From NCBI RefSeq assembly GCF_018847975.1, contig NZ_CP072597.1, positions 1,054,001 to 1,118,000 of the forward strand: DNA of 64,000 bases, given 5' to 3'. Shown one piece after another: positions 46,618-56,031 of this stretch. How positions within the stretch are numbered: the first letter of the stretch is position 1; every line of letters starts with the position of its first letter. Source of the stretch: Lysobacter sp. K5869. GTDB lineage: Bacteria > Pseudomonadota > Gammaproteobacteria > Xanthomonadales > Xanthomonadaceae. The notes under the pieces are model-generated. The model searched no databases, had not been told where the DNA came from, and worked only from the letters and a program-made list of their open reading frames with translations. A program made the position numbers and the translations under genes.

Positions 46618-47355
46618 ATGCACGCGACCGCCTCCCTCGCTTTGTCGCTCGCCCTCGCTCTCGCCGCGTGCGGCGGCGCGCGCGCGCAGAGCGCGGTCTC
46701 GCCGGGCGAGCGCTACAGCGCGGTCGATCTGACCCGGCTCACCGGCGCGACCGCCACGCCCGTGGTCAAGCCGATGCGCACCCTGCGCGACCTGCGTTAC
46801 CGCGAACTGCTGCGCCAGCGCTACGACTTCAGCTGCGGCTCGGCCGCGCTGGCCAGCCTGCTGCACTACGGCTACGGCCTGGACGTGGACGAACCGGCGC
46901 TGATCGAAAAGATGATGGTCGGCGTGGACCCGCACGAAGTGGTGCGCAACGGCTTCTCGATGCTCGACATGAAGCGCTACGTCGAAGGCATCGGCCTGCG
47001 CGCGCACGGCTTCCGCATCGACGCCGACGCGCTGTACCGCTTGCAGATGCCGGTGATCGCCCTGCTCGACATCCGCGGCTATCGCCATTTCGTCGTGGTC
47101 AAGGGCGCGGCCGGCGGACGCGTGTTCGTCGCCGATCCCGCGCTGGGCCACCGGGTGATGCCGGAAGCCGAATTCGTGCGCGGCTGGAACGGCATCGTCC
47201 TGGCCGTGGTCGGCGATAAGCCGATGCGCGCCGATTCGTATTTGGTCGGCGACCGCAGCTCGCCGGCGCTGCGACGCCGCGGCGACGCGCTGGAACGCGC
47301 CACCGCCGCGCCGCGCGCGGTCGAGTACACGCTGTCGCTGTACGACCTGTTCTGA
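46618..47355 (+). CDS. fapD: C39-family peptidase of the Fap operon (FapD)
   Basis: 245 residues. A signal sequence with LAAC at residues about 14-17 suggests a periplasmic lipoprotein or cleaved export. The C39 catalytic Cys is in YDFSCGSAALASLLHYGYG (about residue 72), the His in GYRHFVVVKG and the Asp in VADPALG. FapD is needed for fibre secretion in Pseudomonas. The ATG at 46618 places the signal peptide first; 46561 is an alternative start. Confidence 0.85.
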   Translation: MHATASLALSLALALAACGGARAQSAVSPGERYSAVDLTRLTGATATPVVKPMRTLRDLRYRELLRQRYDFSCGSAALASLLHYGYGLDVDEPALIEKMMVGVDPHEVVRNGFSMLDMKRYVEGIGLRAHGFRIDADALYRLQMPVIALLDIRGYRHFVVVKGAAGGRVFVADPALGHRVMPEAEFVRGWNGIVLAVVGDKPMRADSYLVGDRSSPALRRRGDALERATAAPRAVEYTLSLYDLF

Positions 47356-47401
47356 ACCGCAACGTCCGAACCGCAATGAAGAGCTTCGTTCGAGGTGCCC
47401 G

Positions 47402-48154
47402 ATGAACCGCCCATCACTCCCCCGTGCCCTGTTCTCGGCCCTCGCGGCAGCGGCGGCCGCGGTCCAACCCGCGGCCGCCCTGCCACCCTTGCGCGCGCAG
47501 ATCGTCGACGACGCCACCTTGGCCACGCTCAACGGCCGCTACTACGACGCGCACATGCTGATCGGCCTGCGCGTGGATCTGATCTCCAGCGTCGCCACGC
47601 CGCAGCAAGGCGCGGCGATGGCCAGCGGCTCGCTGCTGGTGCTGCGCGACGGCAACGGCTTCAGCGTCAGCACCGATGCGCGCAGCAGCGCGGCGGCCGG
47701 CGCCGATGTCGCCGACGCGAACGCCAACGCGAGCGGCGCCGAAGCGGTGCGCCTGCAAGGCATCGGCCAGATCGCGCAGATCGCCGGCGACGGCAATCGC
47801 CTGTCGAATCTGGCCGCGATCGAATTCGTCGATCCCGCGCGCGCCGATCGCGACGCGGCCGGTTTCAACGGCCAGACCCACAGCGACAGCGCCGCCGGCG
47901 GCGTGCGCGCGCAGGTGACCTTCCTCGACGGCGGCGCGACGCTGGGCGTGCAGGCGCCGGGCGTGTCGCTGCAACAACGGCTCGACGGCGGCGCGCTCGG
48001 CGGCATCGCCCAGAGCGGCCGCATCGCCGGCGACGGCGTGGTCGCCGGCAACCGCCTGCAACTGCAGATCGTGACCGCGGCGATGACGCCGCAGATGACC
48101 CGTCAACTCGGTTTGCAGCAGGCGCTCGACGGCCTGCGCGGACTGCCGCGCTGA
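47402..48154 (+). CDS. Exported protein in the FapE position
   Basis: 250 residues. Signal peptide ending near AAA-LPPLRAQ. The segment VDDATLATLNGRYYDAHMLI resembles the 'D..L..xxGxY' start found in Fap-associated secreted proteins, and QGIGQIAQIAGDGNRLSNLA recalls the short N-Q/G-N repeats. The rest is beta-rich. By order it corresponds to FapE. Function in fibre biogenesis is inferred. Confidence 0.7.
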   Translation: MNRPSLPRALFSALAAAAAAVQPAAALPPLRAQIVDDATLATLNGRYYDAHMLIGLRVDLISSVATPQQGAAMASGSLLVLRDGNGFSVSTDARSSAAAGADVADANANASGAEAVRLQGIGQIAQIAGDGNRLSNLAAIEFVDPARADRDAAGFNGQTHSDSAAGGVRAQVTFLDGGATLGVQAPGVSLQQRLDGGALGGIAQSGRIAGDGVVAGNRLQLQIVTAAMTPQMTRQLGLQQALDGLRGLPR

Positions 48155-48187
48155 CATCCGCCGTACCGCTGGCAAGGAGGCACGATC

Positions 48188-49525
48188 ATGCGCGTCGCTC
48201 CGCTGTCCCTCGCTTTGGCCTTGGCGCTGAGCGCGCCGGCCCGCGCCGACGAAGCAACGCCGGCGCCATCCGAATTCAAATCGCTGCACCAGCGCATGCT
48301 CGACATGAGCCGCGAACTGGCCGAGCAGCGCGCGCAGATCCAACGCCTGAGCGAGGAAGTCGACCGGCTCGAACTGGCCCAGCGCGGCCGCGGCCTGGAT
48401 GCGCCGCAGAACGACACCGCCGCCGCCGCGCCCGACGGCGCCCAGCAAAGCGTGCCGCGCGATGCGCGCGAACTCGCCGAAGACGCGCGGCGCAAGGCCG
48501 CGGACAAGGACGGCGCGAGCGGCGAGCCGATCCAGGTCGGCCAGGCCCAGCGCGAGGAGGACGCACAGCGCCGCGAGCAGGAAAAAGCGCTGGTGGTGCG
48601 CGAACACGCGCCGCTGTTCGAGCGCAAGTTCACCCTCGACGCCGGTTTCAGCTACAGCTACTACGACCGCCGCCAACTCGCGCTCAGCGGCTTTCTCGCG
48701 CTGGACGCGATCTTCCTGGGCAGCATCAACCTGGATCAAACCAAGGCCAGCATCGGCACCTTCGAACTCAGCGGCCGCTACGGCCTCACCGACCGGCTCA
48801 GCATCGAGGCCACGTTGCCTTACGTCTACCGCGATTCGCGCTTCGTCAGCGGCGGCGCCGGCGGCGCGTCGAGCGTGGTCAGCGAAGTCAGCCTGCGCTC
48901 GCAAGGCTTGGGCGACGCCAGCGTGGCGGCGTACTACCAGTGGGTGAAGGAATCGCAGCGCTGGCCCGACATCGTCACCAGCCTGCGCGTGCGCGCGCCG
49001 ACCGGGCGCGATCCGTTCGGGCTCAAGCTGGTGCAGCCCGACGGCAACAACAACAACCTCAACATTCCCGAAGACCTGCCGACCGGTTCGGGCATGTGGG
49101 CGGCGACGTTCAACGTCTCGGCGCTGCGCACCTACGACCCGGTGATCCTGTTCGGCAACATCGGCTACACCTACAACCAGCCGGCCAACTTCGACGACAT
49201 CTCGCCAGTGGCCGAACAGGTCTCGCCCGCGCGCGTGGCGCTGGGCAACACCGTGCAGCTCAGCGGCGGCCTGGCGATCGCGCTCAACGACCGTTCCGCG
49301 GTGAGCTTCAGCGTCGCCACCGCCGCCACCGGCGCCACCCACACCACCGCGCCGGGCGGGCCGAAGCGGCGCGTCGCCGGCAGCTCCAGCAATTCCACCA
49401 CGCTCAACATCGGCGCCAGCTACGTGCTGCCTTCGGGCTGGACCTTCAACGGCCAGATCGCCGCGGGCCTGACCCCCGACGCGCCGAATTTCGTGTTCTC
49501 GCTGCGCGGCTCGCGCTCGTTCTGA
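48188..49525 (+). CDS. fapF: Outer-membrane amyloid secretion channel FapF
   Basis: 445 residues. Signal peptide (LSLALALALSAPARA), an N-terminal coiled-coil (about 28-60: FKSLHQRMLDMSRELAEQRA followed by heptads), a charged linker, then a beta-barrel from FTLDAGFSYSYYDRRQLALS to the C-terminal LRGSRSF, which ends in Phe as outer-membrane barrels do. This is the architecture of FapF, a gated trimeric barrel exporting Fap subunits. Excellent ribosome-binding site AAGGAGG. Last gene of the operon; a terminator follows. Confidence 0.88.
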   Translation: MRVAPLSLALALALSAPARADEATPAPSEFKSLHQRMLDMSRELAEQRAQIQRLSEEVDRLELAQRGRGLDAPQNDTAAAAPDGAQQSVPRDARELAEDARRKAADKDGASGEPIQVGQAQREEDAQRREQEKALVVREHAPLFERKFTLDAGFSYSYYDRRQLALSGFLALDAIFLGSINLDQTKASIGTFELSGRYGLTDRLSIEATLPYVYRDSRFVSGGAGGASSVVSEVSLRSQGLGDASVAAYYQWVKESQRWPDIVTSLRVRAPTGRDPFGLKLVQPDGNNNNLNIPEDLPTGSGMWAATFNVSALRTYDPVILFGNIGYTYNQPANFDDISPVAEQVSPARVALGNTVQLSGGLAIALNDRSAVSFSVATAATGATHTTAPGGPKRRVAGSSSNSTTLNIGASYVLPSGWTFNGQIAAGLTPDAPNFVFSLRGSRSF

Positions 49526-49576
49526 GCGCGCCGCGCGGCTTCGTTTACGGGAGTGGCGTCGCGCTGTGCCCGGGGA

Positions 49577-49605
49577 CGGGGCGGAAATGTCCGCCCCGGT
49601 CTTTT
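49577..49605 (+). terminator. Terminator of the Fap operon
   Basis: A 9-bp perfect stem, CGGGGCGGA / TCCGCCCCG, with loop AATG, followed by GTCTTTTC. It separates the operon from the converging activator gene. Confidence 0.9.
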
Positions 49606-49615
49606 CGCCGCGCGC

Positions 49616-51073
49616 TCAGGCCTGGGCTTCTTCGTTCAGCGCTTCTTCGCTGCCGCGCATCGCCAACCGCTGCATCAACCGATACAGCGTCACCCGCGAC
49701 ACGCCCAATTCGCGCGCCGATTCGCCCAAGCGCCCGCGGTTGCGCTGCAGCGCGCGTTCGATCGCCTCGCGGGTGGCGACGTCGCGGGCTTCGTCGAGGG
49801 TCATCGGCGCGCCGACGACGGCGTCGCCGATGTGCAGGTCGGCGGCGGTGAGGTAGCGGCCTTCGGCCATGACCACGGCCTGGCGCACGCGGTTGATGAG
49901 TTCGCGCACGTTGCCCGGCCAGTCGTGCCGGTGCAGCGCGAGCCGCGCGCACGGCGAGAAGCCCTTGATGCCGCGCGAGGTTTCCTGGGCGTAGCGTTGC
50001 AGGGCGTGGTCGGCGAGCAGGTCGATGTCGCCGCCGCGTTCGCGCAGCGGCGGCTGGCGCAGGCGCAGCACGCACAGGCGGTGGTAGAGGTCGGCGCGGA
50101 ACTTGCCGTCGGCCACGGCTTGGTCGAGGTCGTGGTGGGTGGCCGAGACGATGCGCACGTCGACCGCGACTTGCTCGTGGCCGCCGAGGCGCTCGATCGT
50201 GCCTTGCTGCAGGAAGCGCAGCAGCGAGGCCTGGCTGTCCAGCGGCAGGTCGCCGATTTCGTCGAGGAACAAAGTACCGCCGTGGGCCATCTCGATCCGG
50301 CCGAGCTTGCGTTGCTGCGCGCCGGTGAAGGCGCCGCGCTCGTAGCCGAACAGTTCCGACTGGACCAGATTGTGCGGAATCGCGCCGCAGTTGATCGCCA
50401 CGAACGGCTGGCGCGCGCGGTGCGAGTGGCGGTGCACCGCCATCGCCGCGAGTTCCTTGCCGGTGCCGGTTTCGCCGGCGATGAACACCGGCGCGTCGGT
50501 GCCGGCGGCCTTGTGCAGGCCGCGGCACAGCGCGCGGATGGGTTCGCTCTCGCCGATCATGCCGTCCAGGCCGGTCTCGCCCGGCGCGCCGTGCGCGTCG
50601 GCGCCGCAGGCCAGCGCGGCCATGCCGTAGGCGTGGCCGATCACGGTGTGCAGCACCGCTTCGGGGCACGGCAGGGTGACGTAGTCGTAGCAGTAATCGC
50701 GGATCAGCCGGCGCGCGGCCTCGTGTTCGAGCTGGGCGGCGGCGACGCCGGCGATCCAGCCGGCGTTGTGCGCGGCCAGGGCCGGGCCGAGTTCGTCCAG
50801 GTCGCGCGCCTCGAAGCCTTCGCGCAGGTCGATCAGCACCGCGTGCGGCAGGCGCGGGCTGGATTGCAGCTGGCGCAAGGCGGCGCGCGCGTCGTGGGCG
50901 CGGCGCAGCGACCAGCCCAGGTTCTGCAGCGGGGCCAGCGCGTGCATGCGGCCGGCGCCGCCGGGGCTGAGGTAGAGCAGTTCGCGGGCGCCGTCGGCGC
51001 GCGCGGGCGGCCGCACGGCGGGCGACGCGGAGGCGTGGCGATACGCCAGATCGCTGCGGATCCCATTGGCCAT
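49616..51073 (-). CDS. Sigma-54-dependent activator, VpsR-like
   Basis: 485 residues. An N-terminal receiver-like domain without an obvious complete phosphorylation site (about 30-150), a central AAA+ domain with Walker A GETGTGKE, the sigma-54 contact loop GAFTGA, Walker B GGTLFLDEIGDLPL and the arginine-finger region FRADLYHRL, and a C-terminal Fis-type HTH (LGESARELGVSRVTLYRLMQ). VpsR-type activators respond to cyclic di-GMP and drive biofilm genes. Convergent with the Fap operon, whose first promoter is of sigma-54 type, so it is the natural candidate activator. Confidence 0.93.
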   Translation of the reverse strand: MANGIRSDLAYRHASASPAVRPPARADGARELLYLSPGGAGRMHALAPLQNLGWSLRRAHDARAALRQLQSSPRLPHAVLIDLREGFEARDLDELGPALAAHNAGWIAGVAAAQLEHEAARRLIRDYCYDYVTLPCPEAVLHTVIGHAYGMAALACGADAHGAPGETGLDGMIGESEPIRALCRGLHKAAGTDAPVFIAGETGTGKELAAMAVHRHSHRARQPFVAINCGAIPHNLVQSELFGYERGAFTGAQQRKLGRIEMAHGGTLFLDEIGDLPLDSQASLLRFLQQGTIERLGGHEQVAVDVRIVSATHHDLDQAVADGKFRADLYHRLCVLRLRQPPLRERGGDIDLLADHALQRYAQETSRGIKGFSPCARLALHRHDWPGNVRELINRVRQAVVMAEGRYLTAADLHIGDAVVGAPMTLDEARDVATREAIERALQRNRGRLGESARELGVSRVTLYRLMQRLAMRGSEEALNEEAQA

Positions 51074-51384
51074 GTGCGTGTCCCCGCGGCGCTAAAAATG
51101 CGCAATCGATCTCAGTTCTTACTCCAACGCAACGGCCTGCGGAAGCCGGCCACCGACGGCCGGTCGCGCCGGCGCGGTGCGTTTTAGCGCGCGCCCGCGG
51201 CGGGGGCGCGGCGGACGCCAGATGTTGGGGCGAACGCGCGCGGCGGGCGCATTGGATCGTGGCAATCCCAGCGCCGGGTTCTGCGTCGCGGGGGCGGGGA
51301 ACGCGCCCGCCGCGCCGCGGGATCGGCGGAAAACGCAGCGAATGCGCGGCGCCGGCGCGAACCGGCCGCCGCGCGGATCGCGGT
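51074..51384. other. Intergenic gap, nothing recognised
   Basis: 311 bp between the activator start and the fbp stop. Very GC-rich. No hairpin, promoter or box was identified with confidence. Confidence 0.4.
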
Positions 51385-52422
51385 TTACGGCTGCTCGCTG
51401 TCGAACTCGTGGTGATAGCGCACCGCGGCCTCGACTTCGTTCTTGCTGCCGAGGAACACCGGCACGCGCTGATGCAGGCCGGTCGGCTGCACTTCCATCA
51501 TGCGCTGGCGGCCGGTGCTGGCGGCGCCGCCGGCCTGTTCGACCAGCATCGCCATCGGGTTGGCTTCGTACATCAGCCGCAGCTTGCCGCCCTTGTCGGC
51601 GCACTTGGCGTCGAGCGGATAGCTGAAGAGGCCGCCGCGGGTCAGGATGCGGTGCACGTCGGCGACCATCGAGGCCACCCAGCGCATGTTGAAGTCCTTG
51701 CCGCGCGGGCCTTGCTTGCCGGCCAGCAGGTCGGCGACGTAGCGCTGCATCGGCGGCTGCCAGTGGCGCTGGTTGGACATGTTGACCGCGAATTCCTGGG
51801 TGTCGGCCGGAATCTGCATGTCGCGCGTGGTCAGCACGAAGCTGCCGACTTCGCGGTCCAGGGTGAAGGCGTGGGTGCCGTTGCCGATGGTCAGCACCAG
51901 CATGGTGCTGGGGCCGTAGGTGGTGTAGCCGGCGCAGACCTGTTCGGTGCCGGCCTGGAGGAAATCCTTGTCCTCGGCCTGGGTCACGCCGTCGGGCGCG
52001 CGCAGCACCGAGAAGATCGTGCCGACCGAGATGTTGACGTCGATGTTGGACGAGCCGTCGAGGGGATCGAACAGCAGCAGGTAATTGCCGCGCGGGTAGA
52101 CGTCGGGGATCGGGTGCGAGGTGTCCATCTCCTCCGAAGCCAGCCCGGCGAGGTGGCCGCCCCAGGCGTTGGCTTCGAGCAGGATCTCGTTGCTGAGCAC
52201 GTCGAGCTTCTTCTGCGCTTCGCCCTGGATGTTGCCGGTGCCGGCATCGCCGAGCACGCCGCCGAGGGCGCCCTTGCCCACCGCGATGGAGATCGACTTG
52301 CAGGCGCGCGCGACCACTTCGATCAGCAGGCGCAGGTCGGCGTTGATGCGGCCGGCGCGTTGTTCTTCGATCAGGTAGCGGGTCAGGGAGATGGCGGAGC
52401 TGGGCGTGAGAACGGCGGACAT
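51385..52422 (-). CDS. fbp: Class 1 fructose-1,6-bisphosphatase
   Basis: 345 residues. It hydrolyses fructose 1,6-bisphosphate to fructose 6-phosphate in gluconeogenesis. The metal-binding signature is [16 protein letters not shown], with SEEM upstream; other conserved blocks are [11 protein letters not shown] and [20 protein letters not shown]. Full length, no oddities. Confidence 0.97.
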   Translation of the reverse strand: MSAVLTPSSAISLTRYLIEEQRAGRINADLRLLIEVVARACKSISIAVGKGALGGVLGDAGTGNIQGEAQKKLDVLSNEILLEANAWGGHLAGLASEEMDTSHPIPDVYPRGNYLLLFDPLDGSSNIDVNISVGTIFSVLRAPDGVTQAEDKDFLQAGTEQVCAGYTTYGPSTMLVLTIGNGTHAFTLDREVGSFVLTTRDMQIPADTQEFAVNMSNQRHWQPPMQRYVADLLAGKQGPRGKDFNMRWVASMVADVHRILTRGGLFSYPLDAKCADKGGKLRLMYEANPMAMLVEQAGGAASTGRQRMMEVQPTGLHQRVPVFLGSKNEVEAAVRYHHEFDSEQP

Positions 52423-52501
52423 GGACTCGGGCGCTGGCGGCGAGGGGGCGCCATTGTCGCCGATGTCGGCGCTGCGCCGCTGTGCGCGGGCGCCAGCGCG
52501 T

Positions 52502-52810
52502 TCAGTTTGAGCCGGGCGCGGGGGCGTCGAAACGGCGCACCTGGCTGAAATAGAAGGCGCTGTTGTACCAATCGACGAAGCGGCCGGCGTACTCGCCGGC
52601 CTGCGGATGCGGCGCGGCGACCTCGATCCAGTACCACGATCCGGCCTGCGGAAACCCGCCCAGGTCGGCGACGAAGACCGTGGCCTGGGCGCGGTCCGGG
52701 TCGAGGTCGAAATCGACGGCGGCGTGCAGCACCCGGCGGCCGCGCGGGCCGTCCAGGCGCACCGTCACCGGCCGCGCGGACAGCGCCGGGCGCGCCGGGG
52801 CCGCGGTCAC
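52502..52810 (-). CDS. Small hypothetical protein coupled to the upstream HTH gene
   Basis: 102 residues starting with GTG, whose first bases overlap the stop of the upstream gene (GTGA), so translational coupling is likely. Beta-rich: [40 protein letters not shown] and [20 protein letters not shown]. No signal peptide. Family not recognised. Confidence 0.7.
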   Translation of the reverse strand: MTAAPARPALSARPVTVRLDGPRGRRVLHAAVDFDLDPDRAQATVFVADLGGFPQAGSWYWIEVAAPHPQAGEYAGRFVDWYNSAFYFSQVRRFDAPAPGSN

Positions 52811-53328
52811 TGCCGCGCGGCCGGCGCCGCCGCGTCGCTGGCGCGCACCTGCAGCGAATCGACTTCGCGGCGCAGATGGCGCTCGGTGACGCCGAAGGCA
52901 TGGGCGATCTCGCGCTGGTCGATGCCGGCGCGCAGCGCGGCGCGGATCGCGACCCGGCGCAGGGCCACGAACACGCCCCAGGCCGAGGGGATTTCGATGG
53001 TGCCGGCGGCGCTGGCGCGGTCGAGCAGGCGCCGGTGCGCGGACGCGTCCAGCTCCAGGCCCAGGCGCGCGGCGCAGGCGTTGCGGCCGCGCGGCAGGTA
53101 GACGCGGCGGCCGCCGTGGCGGTGCACCAGCCGCAGCATCGCGGCGAAGCCGCACGACTGCGCGACCTCCGCCGCGACCCACGGCAGCGCCGCCAGCACT
53201 TCGATGCGGTGCGATTCGCAGAACGCGCTGAGGGTGTCGAAATCGTCGCTGTCCGGCGCCGGCAGGCCGGCGAAACAGGGCGGAGCCGCGCTGGCGGCGG
53301 TGGGAACGGGCGAGGCGTGCAGGTTCAT
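52807..53328 (-). CDS. Mor-like HTH protein
   Basis: 173 residues. The middle has RLVHRHGGRRVYLPRG, which recalls the 'GG-x-x-x-Y-I/V-P' motif of the Mor transcription activator family, and the C-terminus holds a plausible helix-turn-helix (GIDQREIAHAFGVTERHLRR). Mor is a phage Mu activator; relatives occur on chromosomes. Most likely a DNA-binding regulator. Its stop overlaps the GTG start of the next gene. ATG at 53328. Confidence 0.65.
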   Translation of the reverse strand: MNLHASPVPTAASAAPPCFAGLPAPDSDDFDTLSAFCESHRIEVLAALPWVAAEVAQSCGFAAMLRLVHRHGGRRVYLPRGRNACAARLGLELDASAHRRLLDRASAAGTIEIPSAWGVFVALRRVAIRAALRAGIDQREIAHAFGVTERHLRREVDSLQVRASDAAAPAARQ

Positions 53329-53466
53329 GCCCCGGATGAACGCGCCGGCGGCGGCGACGTGAACGGCGCGGCGCCGATGCGGCGGACCGCGTTCGCCATG
53401 GCGGCGCGCGCGGCCCCGGGCTAGGTTCGCCGCGCGGCATTCCGCCGCGGATTCCGGAGCGCAGCC

Positions 53467-53910
53467 ATGCCGTACACGATCGAGTTCTGCAACACGCCGC
53501 TGACGATCCCCGAGCGCCGCTGGGGCCAGGCCGACAACGTGCCGCCGCTGGACGGCGACACCCAATCCACGGTCCAGTTCACCGCGTTCTCCTCCTGCAT
53601 CGGCATCTGCGCGCGCAACGAGAACGGCGCGCGGGTGATCGGCATCCACCTCAGCGTGACCGACGATCAGGGCAACGTGTTCGCGGTCAACGACGTGCCC
53701 ACGGTCAGCGAAATCCTGCAGACCTGGGGCTACGACCCGCTCACCGTGTTCGTGATCGGACAGGCGCAGGTGTGGCAGGAGAGCGTGCCGCAGGCCTATG
53801 CGGCGCTGCTGGCCTCGCTCGGCCAGCCGCAGGTCTACAGCTACGGCGACGGCACCTACGGCGCCGGACTCAACCCCGCCAACGTGCTGGTGCCGACCTA
53901 CGCGGAGTGA
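53467..53910 (+). CDS. Hypothetical protein
   Basis: 147 residues, acidic, no signal peptide or membrane helix. Blocks that look structured: YTIEFCNTPLTIPERRWGQ, FSSCIGICARNENGARVIGI and VFAVNDVPTVSEILQTWGYD. A Cys following the small loop and a GARVIGIHLSV strand resemble the beginnings of several deamidase-like or CheD-like folds, but this is a weak impression. It diverges from the Mor-like gene with 138 bp between. Confidence 0.7.
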   Translation: MPYTIEFCNTPLTIPERRWGQADNVPPLDGDTQSTVQFTAFSSCIGICARNENGARVIGIHLSVTDDQGNVFAVNDVPTVSEILQTWGYDPLTVFVIGQAQVWQESVPQAYAALLASLGQPQVYSYGDGTYGAGLNPANVLVPTYAE

Positions 53911-53995
53911 GCGCGGCGGGCGCCGTCGCAGGCGGCGCGAGCGGACGGGCTACCATGCGCGCATCGCTCGCTCCCCGCCGCTTCCGCCGCCGCCC

Positions 53996-55132
53996 GTGTC
54001 CGCCGCTCCGCGCAAAGTCCTGCACGTCGACATGGACGCGTTCTACGCGTCGGTCGAACAGCGCGACGACCCGTCGCTGCGCGGCCGCCCGGTGGTGGTG
54101 GCCTGGCGCGGCGCGCGCTCGGTGGTGTGCGCGGCCAGCTACGAAGCGCGGAAGTTCGGCGTGCGCTCGGCGATGCCGGCGGTGCGCGCGGAGCGGCTGT
54201 GCCCGCAAGCGGTGTTCGTGCCGCCGGATTTCCTGCGCTACAAGGCGGTCTCGCGTCAGGTGCGCGAGATCTTCGCCCGCCACACCGATCTGATCGAACC
54301 CTTGTCGCTGGACGAGGCCTATCTCGACGTCACCCAGACCAAGACCGGCCTGCCCTCGGCCACCGCCACCGCGCAGGCGATCCGCGACGCGATCCGCGAA
54401 GAGACGCGGCTCACCGCCTCGGCCGGCGTCGCGCCGAACAAGTTCGTGGCCAAGATCGCCTCGGACTGGAACAAGCCCGACGGCCTGTTCGTGGTCAAGC
54501 CGCATCAGGTCGAAGCCTTCCTCGCGCCGCTGGCGGTGGGGCGGCTGCCGGGCGTGGGCAAGGTGATGGAGCGCAAGCTGGCCGAACTGGGCGTGGCCAC
54601 GGTCGCCGATCTGCGCGCGTTCGGCGGCGAGGAGCTGCAGCAACGCTTCGGCCGCTGGGGCCGGCGCCTGCACGAGTTGGCCTACGGCATCGACGAGCAT
54701 CCGGTCGAACCCGAACGGCCGACCTTGCAGATTTCCTCGGAAGACACCTTCGAGCGCGACGTGCCGCTGGAACGCACCGAGGACGAGATCCGCGGCTTGG
54801 CCGGCAAGACCTGGGCGGGCTATCGGCGCGAATTGCAGCGGCATCCCGGGCGCATCGCGCGGACCGTGGTGCTCAAGCTCAAGACCTCCGACTTCCGCAT
54901 CCTCACCCGCAGCCTGACCCCGCCGCAGCCGCCGGGGAGCGAGCGCGAGCTGGCGGACATCGCGTGCGGGTTGCGGGCTCGGGTCGAGCTGCCGGTGGAG
55001 ACGTTGTATCGCTTGGTCGGCGTGGGCTTGTCGGGCTTCGCCGAAGAGGGCGAGGCGTTGGCGCAGTCGGATTTGTTCGCCGCGTCGTTCGAGTCGAATG
55101 CGATGGCGATGGAGGACGAAGAGGACGAGTGA
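53996..55132 (+). CDS. dinB: DNA polymerase IV
   Basis: 378 residues. Y-family translesion polymerase. Metal-binding Asp/Glu residues in HVDMDAFYASVE (N-terminus) and SLDEAYLDV; the LGVATVADLRAFGGEELQQRFG helix-hairpin-helix part and the little-finger domain follow. The start is GTG at 53996; no in-frame ATG gives the conserved N-terminus. The C-terminus is acidic (MEDEEDE), where clamp-binding motifs are often found, though none was clearly seen. Confidence 0.95.
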   Translation: MSAAPRKVLHVDMDAFYASVEQRDDPSLRGRPVVVAWRGARSVVCAASYEARKFGVRSAMPAVRAERLCPQAVFVPPDFLRYKAVSRQVREIFARHTDLIEPLSLDEAYLDVTQTKTGLPSATATAQAIRDAIREETRLTASAGVAPNKFVAKIASDWNKPDGLFVVKPHQVEAFLAPLAVGRLPGVGKVMERKLAELGVATVADLRAFGGEELQQRFGRWGRRLHELAYGIDEHPVEPERPTLQISSEDTFERDVPLERTEDEIRGLAGKTWAGYRRELQRHPGRIARTVVLKLKTSDFRILTRSLTPPQPPGSERELADIACGLRARVELPVETLYRLVGVGLSGFAEEGEALAQSDLFAASFESNAMAMEDEEDE

Positions 55133-55150
55133 CGCGGGGTTTGCGTTATT

Positions 55151-55268
55151 CGTCGTGGTTGGGTTGGCGCGGTCGCAGCTCGCGCAGCTCCTACAGGGGC
55201 TGCGGCCGGTTTCGTATCCGACTGTAGGAGCTGCGCGAGCTGCGACCGCGCCAACCCAACTACGACGA
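55151..55268. repeat. 47-bp inverted repeat, REP-like, between dinB and the GNAT gene
   Basis: Arms 55151-55197 and 55222-55268 are reverse complements over 47 bp with one mismatch, separated by 24 bp. Core CTGTAGGAGCTGCGCGAGCT, a variant of the TGTAGGAGCGGCG family. Between two convergent genes (stop at 55132 and stop at 55289) it could serve as a bidirectional terminator. Confidence 0.93.
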
Positions 55269-55288
55269 ACCCCCCGCCACCGCCGCGC

Positions 55289-55822
55289 TCAACCCTGCGC
55301 GAACTCCTCTTCCATCCGCACCACATACCGCACCGCCTCCACTCGCACCGCGCGCAACGGCGCTTCCAGTTCGCGCGCCGCCTCGCTCCACTGCGGCGAC
55401 TGGCATTGCAGGTTCAGGCAGCCGAAGCGCCGCGCCGCGGCCATCGCCTGACGCAGCAACGCGGTCTCCACCCCGCGCTCCAGCCACGGCTCGCGCACGT
55501 AGGGATCGTCGAGCTGCAGGCAATACGCGCGTTCCAGCATCGAGAAGCCGGCGGTGGCGCTGGCGTAGCCGACGACGTCGCCGTCGGCCTCGGCCAGCCA
55601 CGCCCAGGCGCCGAACGGCGGCTCGAACAGCACCTCCATCAGCTCCAGCGCGTCGCTGCGCGGCGGGCCGTAGGGGCGGCGCTCGAGCGCGCGGCGGTCG
55701 GCGTGCTCCTGGCACAGCGCGATCAGGGTCGCGGCGTCGGCGCGGGTCACCGCGCGCACGGTCAGGCCGGCAGCGGGCGCGGCGGCGGGGTCGGAACGGG
55801 TCACGGCGAGCTGGGGGTTCAT
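55289..55822 (-). CDS. GNAT-family N-acetyltransferase
   Basis: 177 residues: TVRAVTRADAATLIALCQEH at the N-terminal beta-alpha start, FGAWAWLAEADGDVVGYASA, and the acetyl-CoA loop region YVREPWLERGVETALLRQAM (motif A, atypical). It ends with VRYVVRMEEEFAQG. Substrate unknown. ATG at 55822. Confidence 0.85.
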   Translation of the reverse strand: MNPQLAVTRSDPAAAPAAGLTVRAVTRADAATLIALCQEHADRRALERRPYGPPRSDALELMEVLFEPPFGAWAWLAEADGDVVGYASATAGFSMLERAYCLQLDDPYVREPWLERGVETALLRQAMAAARRFGCLNLQCQSPQWSEAARELEAPLRAVRVEAVRYVVRMEEEFAQG

Positions 55823-56031
55823 CGCGGATTTCCGGTAAGCGGCGGGTGAGGGACGCGGCGACGCGGTAGCATCCAGGCCGGAGACCGCGGACGCGGCGGA
55901 CTTCGGAGCGGGCGCGAGCATCCTGCGCGCCGGCTTTTAAGAACTTTTTAATCGTGCCGCCGCACAGTGCGCCGGGACGATGCGGCCGAATGCCGCAACC
56001 CAATGCCGCAACACCAAGACGCGACCGGGCG

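Noticed and set aside
47414..49342. 642-residue minus-strand frame opposite fapE and fapF
   Set aside because: It covers two well-supported genes and is Arg/Val/Ala-rich with no recognisable domain.
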